Assembly (NCBI RefSeq): GCF_014648475.1
Contig: NZ_BMRE01000033.1
Span: forward strand, 1 to 64,000
Direction of reading: 5' to 3'
Length of the DNA stretch: 64,000 bases
Origin: Lentzea flava
GTDB taxonomy: Bacteria > Actinomycetota > Actinomycetes > Mycobacteriales > Pseudonocardiaceae
Shown here: positions 58,532 to 64,000 of the stretch, piece after piece
How positions within the stretch are numbered: position 1 is the stretch's first letter
How the letters are laid out: the number at the start of each line of letters is the position of its first letter
The notes under the pieces: model-generated
Told to the model about the DNA's origin: nothing
Database searches by the model: none
The model's input: only the letters and a program-made list of their open reading frames with translations
Made by a program: the position numbers and the translations under genes

Positions 58532-59197
58532 GTGAACCAGGTGAAATTCGGTGGTGAGCTGATCTCCCGGTTGATGTCGCACCTGTGCGAACGGCTTCCC
58601 GGCTGCCGGGGCGTCGGCCTGAGCGTGTGGCCGGACGGCGCGGTGATCAGGGCCGTCGGAGTCGCGGAAGAGCTGGACCGGGCGCAGGTGGACCGGCGGG
58701 AGGGACCGCTCGTCGACGCCTCCCGCGACGAACGGCAGGTGGCCGGCGAGGTCGGCGACCTGCACGTCGTGGCGGTGCCGGGCAGCTGGGGTGACGGCGG
58801 TCCGGTCGTGCTCACCGTGTACCTGGACCACCCGCCGGAGGCGGAGGACCTCAAGGCCATCGAGGAGATCGAGCCGCTCGTCGCCACGGCGGCCGCGGTG
58901 ATCGAGTTCTGCGCGGGCGAGGTCCTCAGAGCCGACCAGATGGTGCGGATGGTGCAGCACCGTCGTTACATCGAGCAGGCCAAGGGGCTGCTCATGGGAG
59001 CGCGGCCCTGCCCACCGGGTGACGCCTTCGAACTGCTGGTGCGGGCGAGCCAGCACGCCAACGTCAAGCTGCGGGACGTGGCGATGGCACTGGTCCTGGT
59101 GGCGTGCGGGGAGCTGGAGGACGCCGACGACGTGACGATGCCTCCGCAGATCGCCTACGACACCGCGCAACGGTTGTGGGAGGCGCTGCACGTTTGA
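58532..59197 (+). CDS. ANTAR-domain RNA-binding regulator with GAF-like sensor
   Basis: 221 aa from GTG 58532. The N-terminal about 140 residues look like a GAF-type sensor domain (GVGLSVWPDGAVIRAVG). The C-terminal ANTAR domain (about 148-200: VQHRRYIEQAKGLLMGARPCPPGDAFELLVRAS) binds two-hairpin RNA and blocks transcription termination. RNA targets unknown. The stop codon overlaps a SigF-type -35 element driving the STAS gene downstream, so the gene seems to be part of the stress module. Confidence 0.85.
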   Translation: MNQVKFGGELISRLMSHLCERLPGCRGVGLSVWPDGAVIRAVGVAEELDRAQVDRREGPLVDASRDERQVAGEVGDLHVVAVPGSWGDGGPVVLTVYLDHPPEAEDLKAIEEIEPLVATAAAVIEFCAGEVLRADQMVRMVQHRRYIEQAKGLLMGARPCPPGDAFELLVRASQHANVKLRDVAMALVLVACGELEDADDVTMPPQIAYDTAQRLWEALHV

Positions 59198-59217
59198 GTC
59201 ACCCTCGCGTTGGGTAA
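59192..59217 (+). promoter_or_regulatory. SigF-type promoter of the STAS gene
   Basis: GTTT (59192-59195), 16 nt, GGGTAA (59212-59217). It matches the actinobacterial SigF/SigB consensus GTTT-N15-17-GGGTAT. It lies 123 bp upstream of the STAS gene start. Confidence 0.7.
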
Positions 59218-59340
59218 GGACACCTCGACCTGTCCTGTGATGCGGCCTCTCCCGTACGGTTGAGGCCGCAGCGGTTGAGCCAGCAGCCGCGTCGGGGCCG
59301 CTGCAGTGGCGGCTCCCTGGGTGCGAGAGGGAGAACATCG

Positions 59341-59703
59341 GTGACTGTGCAGGACCCGCGAGCGGAGCAGACCATCGCCCTGTCGGCGACTCAGCCGGCG
59401 CCCGGCGTCACGGTGCTCGCCGTGTCCGGCGAGGTCGACATGGTGTCCGCGCCCGCGTTGCGCGACGCTCTGGTGAACGGCCTGTCGGACGGCGGCACCT
59501 TCGTGGTGGACATGACCGGCGTGACCTTCCTCGGCTCGGCCGGCCTGGCGGTGCTGGTGGAGGCCGCACGGCTGGCGCCGCAGCAGTCCGCGGCCCTCAA
59601 GGTCGTGGCGACCGCGCGAGCCGTGACGCGGCCTCTGGAGGCCACGGGGCTCGGTGAGGTGTTCAGCGTGCACGAGTCGGTGGACGCTGCCCTGAGCGCC
59701 TAG
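59341..59703 (+). CDS. Anti-sigma factor antagonist (STAS domain)
   Basis: 120 aa from GTG 59341 with GGGAG upstream. Single STAS domain with the phosphorylatable serine in VTFLGSAGLAVLVEA. In its unphosphorylated form it should bind an RsbW-type kinase and free SigF. A SigF-type promoter precedes it, suggesting positive feedback. Its end overlaps the convergent HATPase-STAS gene by 4 bp. Confidence 0.92.
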   Translation: MTVQDPRAEQTIALSATQPAPGVTVLAVSGEVDMVSAPALRDALVNGLSDGGTFVVDMTGVTFLGSAGLAVLVEAARLAPQQSAALKVVATARAVTRPLEATGLGEVFSVHESVDAALSA

Positions 59704-60368
59704 TTCATCCGGATGGCGAGGCGGTTTCCCGCCGCCTCCAGGGCCTCGGCGACGGCGCGAAGGGCGTGCTGCACACCGGCCCTGTCCTCACCCAGCCGGG
59801 TGAGGTCGACGGTCAGCGGCACGGTGCCGCCGCGGGCGGCCGTGCACAGCGTGCGCCGCAGCGACGGTCCGGCCTCCTCGGGCACGTTTCCCCGCACGAC
59901 GGCGACGACGCCGGAGGAGGTCTCGTACACGTGCACTTCGCAGTCGGGTGTGGTCTGGGGCGCGATCGCCACCGGAGAACGGGCGCGGCGCAGTCGCACG
60001 GTCGTGCCGCTCGCCGAGCGGTTGATCGCGACCTCGTCCACGCTCTCCCGCATGAGCAGGAGTCCCCGGCCGCGCGTGGTCAGCGCCGGCGGCGGTACAC
60101 GCCACTGGCCGTGGTCGGTGACGTCGATGCCGACCGAGCCGTCCTTCGCGATCTGCGCGCGCACCTCGACGGTGCCCCGCGCGGGCGCCGGGTACGCGTG
60201 TTCCACGGAGTTGTTGACCGCTTCGCTGACCGCGAGGACGAGATCACTCGCCTCGTCGTCGTCGAAACCGCTGTCCTGCAGCCATTCACGCAACTGGTGG
60301 CGCACCGGCGCCACCTCACGTGCTTCTGCGGGGAAGCGGAGGGCCAGGAAGTCCTCGTGCACCAGCAC
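59700..60368 (-). CDS. HATPase (RsbW-like) fused to a degenerate STAS-like domain
   Basis: 222 aa. Residues 1-130 form an RsbW-type HATPase: N box LAVSEAVNNSVEHAY with intact E/N residues, DHGQWR and GRGLLLM. Residues about 140-222 look like a STAS-like domain (CEVHVYETSSGVVAVVRGN..., VDLTRLGEDRAGVQHALRAVAEAL), but the usual phosphorylatable serine position has no Ser-Ala/Ser-Gly. The protein therefore combines a kinase-like anti-sigma and a non-phosphorylatable antagonist mimic. It may self-inhibit or tether partners. Divergent from the rsbW-sigF pair. Confidence 0.8.
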   Translation of the reverse strand: MLVHEDFLALRFPAEAREVAPVRHQLREWLQDSGFDDDEASDLVLAVSEAVNNSVEHAYPAPARGTVEVRAQIAKDGSVGIDVTDHGQWRVPPPALTTRGRGLLLMRESVDEVAINRSASGTTVRLRRARSPVAIAPQTTPDCEVHVYETSSGVVAVVRGNVPEEAGPSLRRTLCTAARGGTVPLTVDLTRLGEDRAGVQHALRAVAEALEAAGNRLAIRMN

Positions 60369-60429
60369 AACGCTCCTCCCCTGGATTGCCTCTGCCAGGT
60401 GATTTCCCAGGCAGTCGAACCACTACACG

Positions 60430-60455
60430 TGTGAAACGAATTCGAATCGGGTACG
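60430..60455 (+). promoter_or_regulatory. SigF-type promoter of rsbW-sigF
   Basis: GTGT (60430-60433), 16 nt, GGGTAC (60450-60455), close to the SigF consensus GTTT-N15-17-GGGTAT. It lies 45 bp upstream of the rsbW start used here, implying autoregulation as at mycobacterial usfX-sigF. Confidence 0.68.
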
Positions 60456-60499
60456 GCAATCACATGCCGGCCTTCAGCAGAACGGACAACGAGGTGGGT

Positions 60500-60898
60500 G
60501 TGACGCAATTGTCAGGGGTCGAGCTGCGGATGGCCGCGGATCCCACGCAGCTGTCCATCGTCCGAGCCGTCGCGGCGGACATCGCGATGAGGCAGGACTT
60601 CGACCTCGACTCGATCGAGGACCTGAAGCTCGCCGTCGACGAGACGTGCTCGACGCTGATCACGCTCGCGGCTCAGGACGCCGTGCTCAGCTGTCACTTC
60701 GCGGTGGACGCCGCCGGCGCGGTCCGGGTGTCGGCGAAGGTCGCCGCGAAGTCCGCCGCAGGGCCCGACGAGGGCAGCTTCGGGTGGCGCGTGCTGACCG
60801 CGCTCGTCGACTCCGTGGAGACCAGAGTCGAGGACGCCGAAGGGTTCGTGGTCCACATCGGCCTCGTGAAGTCCTCGGCAGGGGCGGTGGATGCGTGA
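60500..60898 (+). CDS. rsbW: Anti-sigma factor, RsbW/UsfX-like
   Basis: 132 aa from GTG 60500 (AGGTGGG just upstream); ATG 60464 is an alternative. HATPase-fold anti-sigma resembling mycobacterial RsbW/UsfX: VELRMAADPTQLSIVRAVAADIA, LAVDETCSTLI where the N-box asparagine is missing as in UsfX, and SFGWRVLTALVDSV. The altered N box suggests weak or no kinase activity. It should hold SigF inactive. The sigF start overlaps its stop (GTGA). Confidence 0.87.
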   Translation: MTQLSGVELRMAADPTQLSIVRAVAADIAMRQDFDLDSIEDLKLAVDETCSTLITLAAQDAVLSCHFAVDAAGAVRVSAKVAAKSAAGPDEGSFGWRVLTALVDSVETRVEDAEGFVVHIGLVKSSAGAVDA

Positions 60899-61704
60899 CG
60901 GGCTCGGAGGAGGCGACCACGACCTCCCCTGCCGAGGAGAAGAAGACCTCGCAGGGCGGTGATTACGACCACCTGGCCCCGCTGTTCGCCGAGCTCGCGG
61001 CGACCCCCGAGGGTCCGTCGAGAGACGCGCTGCGGGACCGGCTGGTCACCGAGCACCTCCCGGTCGCTCAGCACATCGCACGCCGCTTCGGCCACCGCGG
61101 CGAACCGCACGAGGACCTCGTGCAGGTCGCGACGGTGGGCCTGATCAACGCGGTCGACCGCTTCGACCCCGAACGCGGCTCGGACTTCCTGTCCTTCGCC
61201 GTGCCGACGATCATGGGCGAGGTCCGGAAGTACTTCCGCGACTCCAGCTGGTCGGTGCGGATGCCGCGGCGGCTGAAGGAGCTGCACCTCGCGATCAACG
61301 CGGGCACTTCGCGGCTGTCGCAGCAGCTGGGCCGGGCGCCGACACCGTCGGAGCTGGCCGAGCACCTGGGACTGTCGCGCGACGAGATCCACGAAGGACT
61401 CGCGGCCGGAAACGCTTACCAGAGCGCGTCTCTGGACGACATGCTGATGTCGGAGGACTCGTCGATCTCGCTCGGCTCGACGATCGGCGAGGAAGACCCC
61501 GAGATCGCGATGATCGAGCAGCGGGAGGCGCTGCACCCGTTGCTGCAGAAGCTGCCGGAGCGGGAGCGCAAGATCGTGATCATGCGGTTCTTCGGGAACA
61601 TGACGCAGACGCAGATCGCGCAGAAGGTCGGGATCTCGCAGATGCACGTCTCGCGGTTGCTCGCGAAGACGTTGCGGCAGCTGCGAGACGTGCTGGAGGA
61701 ATGA
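60895..61704 (+). CDS. sigF: SigF/SigB-family RNA polymerase sigma factor
   Basis: 269 aa. Region 2 (HLPVAQHIARRFGHRGEPHEDLVQVATVGLINAVDRFDPERGSDFLSFAVPTIMGEVRKYFRD spans about residues 55-115, not a single quoted motif), region 3 and region 4 HTH (MTQTQIAQKVGISQMHVSRLLAKTL) are complete. It directs general-stress transcription from GTTT/GGGTA promoters such as the three seen here. It is released from RsbW by STAS antagonists. A hairpin terminator follows. Confidence 0.93.
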   Translation: MTGSEEATTTSPAEEKKTSQGGDYDHLAPLFAELAATPEGPSRDALRDRLVTEHLPVAQHIARRFGHRGEPHEDLVQVATVGLINAVDRFDPERGSDFLSFAVPTIMGEVRKYFRDSSWSVRMPRRLKELHLAINAGTSRLSQQLGRAPTPSELAEHLGLSRDEIHEGLAAGNAYQSASLDDMLMSEDSSISLGSTIGEEDPEIAMIEQREALHPLLQKLPERERKIVIMRFFGNMTQTQIAQKVGISQMHVSRLLAKTLRQLRDVLEE

Positions 61705-61710
61705 GCTTTC

Positions 61711-61734
61711 GTTCCGGCGTTCCGGCGTTCCGGC
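61711..61734. repeat. Three tandem copies of an 8-bp unit
   Basis: GTTCCGGC repeated three times without gaps, between the sigF stop codon and its terminator. A possible replication-slippage site. Confidence 0.75.
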
Positions 61735-61741
61735 GTGAACA

Positions 61742-61777
61742 CTGATCGGGGCTTGGCTTCCGCCAAGCCCCGATCAG
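61742..61777. terminator. Terminator hairpin between sigF and whiB3-like gene
   Basis: Perfect 16-bp stem (CTGATCGGGGCTTGGC / complement) with loop TTCC, 37 bp past sigF and 4 bp past the end of the convergent WhiB gene. It probably serves both. Confidence 0.85.
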
Positions 61778-61781
61778 CTCT

Positions 61782-62081
61782 TCAAGACGCCACGCGGACG
61801 CGCCGCCGGGCCGCGGCGATGATCTGACGCCGCTCGTCCTCCCCCATGCCTCCCCACACGCCGTAGGGCTCCTGGGCCTCCAGTGCGTGGGCTCGGCACT
61901 GTTCCAGCACCGGGCAGTGTCCGCAGATCGCTTTCGCCTTCTCCTCCCGCGCGGCTCGGGCGTAGCCGCGTTCGTTGTCGGGGTGGAAGAAGATGGCGCT
62001 GTTGCGGCCTCGGCACAGACCGTGCATCTGCCAGTCCCACACGTCGGTGACCGGCTTGGGCAGACGGGTCGTGCAGGTCAT
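61782..62081 (-). CDS. whiB3: WhiB-family Fe-S transcription factor (WhiB3/WhiD-like)
   Basis: 99 aa from ATG 62081 with GGGAG five bases upstream; ATG 62117 would overlap the promoter. Four cluster-binding cysteines C23, C53, C56 and C62 (LCRG, ICGHCPV, QCRAH) and the GVWGG turn at 74-78. The segment WDWQMHGLCRG..FFHPDNERG is specific to the WhiB3/WhiD subgroup, which senses redox state and binds the principal sigma factor. A SigF-type promoter lies 40 bp upstream. Confidence 0.9.
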   Translation of the reverse strand: MTCTTRLPKPVTDVWDWQMHGLCRGRNSAIFFHPDNERGYARAAREEKAKAICGHCPVLEQCRAHALEAQEPYGVWGGMGEDERRQIIAAARRRVRVAS

Positions 62082-62120
62082 CGCGACTCCCTTGCTGGGC
62101 GGAAGAGTTGCGATCACTGC

Positions 62121-62147
62121 GTACCCGTGGTCTGACCAGGGATAAAC
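62121..62147 (-). promoter_or_regulatory. SigF-type promoter of the WhiB3-like gene
   Basis: On the minus strand: GTTT (62147-62144), 17 nt, GGGTAC (62126-62121). The spacing and both hexamers fit the SigF consensus. The -10 lies 39 bp before the ATG 62081. Confidence 0.7.
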
Positions 62148-62150
62148 CTT

Positions 62151-63884
<1,734 letters not shown>

Positions 63885-63964
63885 TGAACCCACCTTCCTG
63901 AAACGCGGCTGAAGAATCCCAGTATTTCACCATCGGCAAAACAGATACCCACCGCGCCCGCGCT

Positions 63965-63978
63965 CGAACAAACGTTCT
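63965..63978. promoter_or_regulatory. LexA-like box near window end
   Basis: CGAAC-AAAC-GTTCT matches the LexA consensus CGAAC-N4-GTTCG at 9 of 10 fixed positions. It lies 11 bp before a GTG that may start the next plus-strand gene, and 80 bp upstream of argS. Confidence 0.6.
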
Positions 63979-63989
63979 ACACTCGTGGG

Positions 63990-64000
63990 GTGAAGCTCGT
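63990..64000 (+). CDS. Start of an unidentified gene (partial)
   Basis: GTG-AAG-CTC followed by two bases at the window edge, 11 bp after a LexA-like box. TACACT at 63978-63983 lies six bases before the GTG, as for a leaderless start. Only three codons are visible, so nothing can be said of the product. Confidence 0.4.

Noticed and set aside
58509..58534. SigF-type promoter before the ANTAR gene (GTTT-N16-GCCTAA)
   Set aside because: The -10 lacks the GGG of the consensus, so the match is too weak to call.
60403..60429. Divergent SigF-type promoter for the HATPase-STAS gene (GTGT-N17-GGGAAA, minus strand)
   Set aside because: The -10 lacks the GTA core. The shared ACACGTGT is suggestive, but the match is not good enough to list.

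Overview
This is a high-GC stretch of actinobacterial chromosome. The gene order, many GTG/TTG starts, a WhiB protein, SigF/RsbW-type genes, GarA and an FtsR-type regulator fit the Mycobacteriales/Pseudonocardiales group. A Pseudonocardiaceae member (Lentzea, Saccharothrix or similar) is my best guess, by inference only. I found no rRNA, tRNA, insertion sequence, prophage or CRISPR array. Two blocks keep the gene order of Mycobacterium tuberculosis. The first, about 1.7-22 kb, matches Rv2578c-Rv2594c: radical SAM protein, hisS, MBL hydrolase, cyclophilin, relA, apt, secF, secD, yajC, ruvB, ruvA, ruvC. The second, about 50-58 kb, matches Rv1822-Rv1832: CDP-alcohol phosphatidyltransferase, gcvH, garA, ftsR, bifunctional nuclease, MerR regulator, gcvP.

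Layout. 0.1-1.8 kb: three small genes. 1.75-3.73 kb: a radical SAM protein split by an intein, under a LexA box shared with a YibE/F membrane protein. 5-10 kb: DUF1304, spermidine-synthase-like protein, membrane protein, hisS, MBL hydrolase, cyclophilin. 10.4-22 kb: stringent response (rel), a DUF397/XRE pair, a cluster of small membrane proteins, purine salvage (apt), protein export (secDF-yajC) and Holliday-junction processing (ruvCAB, with its own LexA box). 22-33.6 kb: accessory metabolism, with a diguanylate cyclase, a frameshifted hydrolase, a MarR locus, a flavin oxidase, a beta-lactamase-fold protein, and a sugar operon facing a LacI regulator. 33.7-44.6 kb: CNNM/CBS transporters, ornithine cyclodeaminase-like enzyme, multicopper oxidase, an HxlR/SDR pair with twin operators, an Imm63-like gene, and a binding-protein/vWA fusion. 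44.6-50 kb: a six-unit degenerate repeat array, a glycosyltransferase, an aldo/keto reductase, a WYL regulator facing a DUF3224 gene, and methyltransferases. 50-58 kb: the glycine cleavage and GarA block, with a tandem glycine riboswitch before gcvP. 58.5-62.1 kb: a SigF general-stress module (ANTAR, STAS, HATPase-STAS fusion, RsbW, SigF, WhiB3-like) with three SigF-type promoters. 62.1-64 kb: argS and the start of another gene behind a LexA-like box.

How it fits together. DNA-damage control shows at three LexA sites. General stress control is a partner-switching circuit whose own members carry SigF promoters. Glycine and 2-oxoglutarate metabolism are tied by gcvP (riboswitch), gcvH and GarA. 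Several regulators face their likely targets across short palindromes (MarR, LacI, HxlR, WYL, MerR).

The structures least explained by known gene families are the tandem array at 44625-45087, a family of hairpins at three tail-to-tail gene junctions (9960, 38092, 49903), and the HATPase-STAS fusion. I saw no complete system that I can call undescribed. All family assignments are by eye from sequence motifs and remembered gene order.
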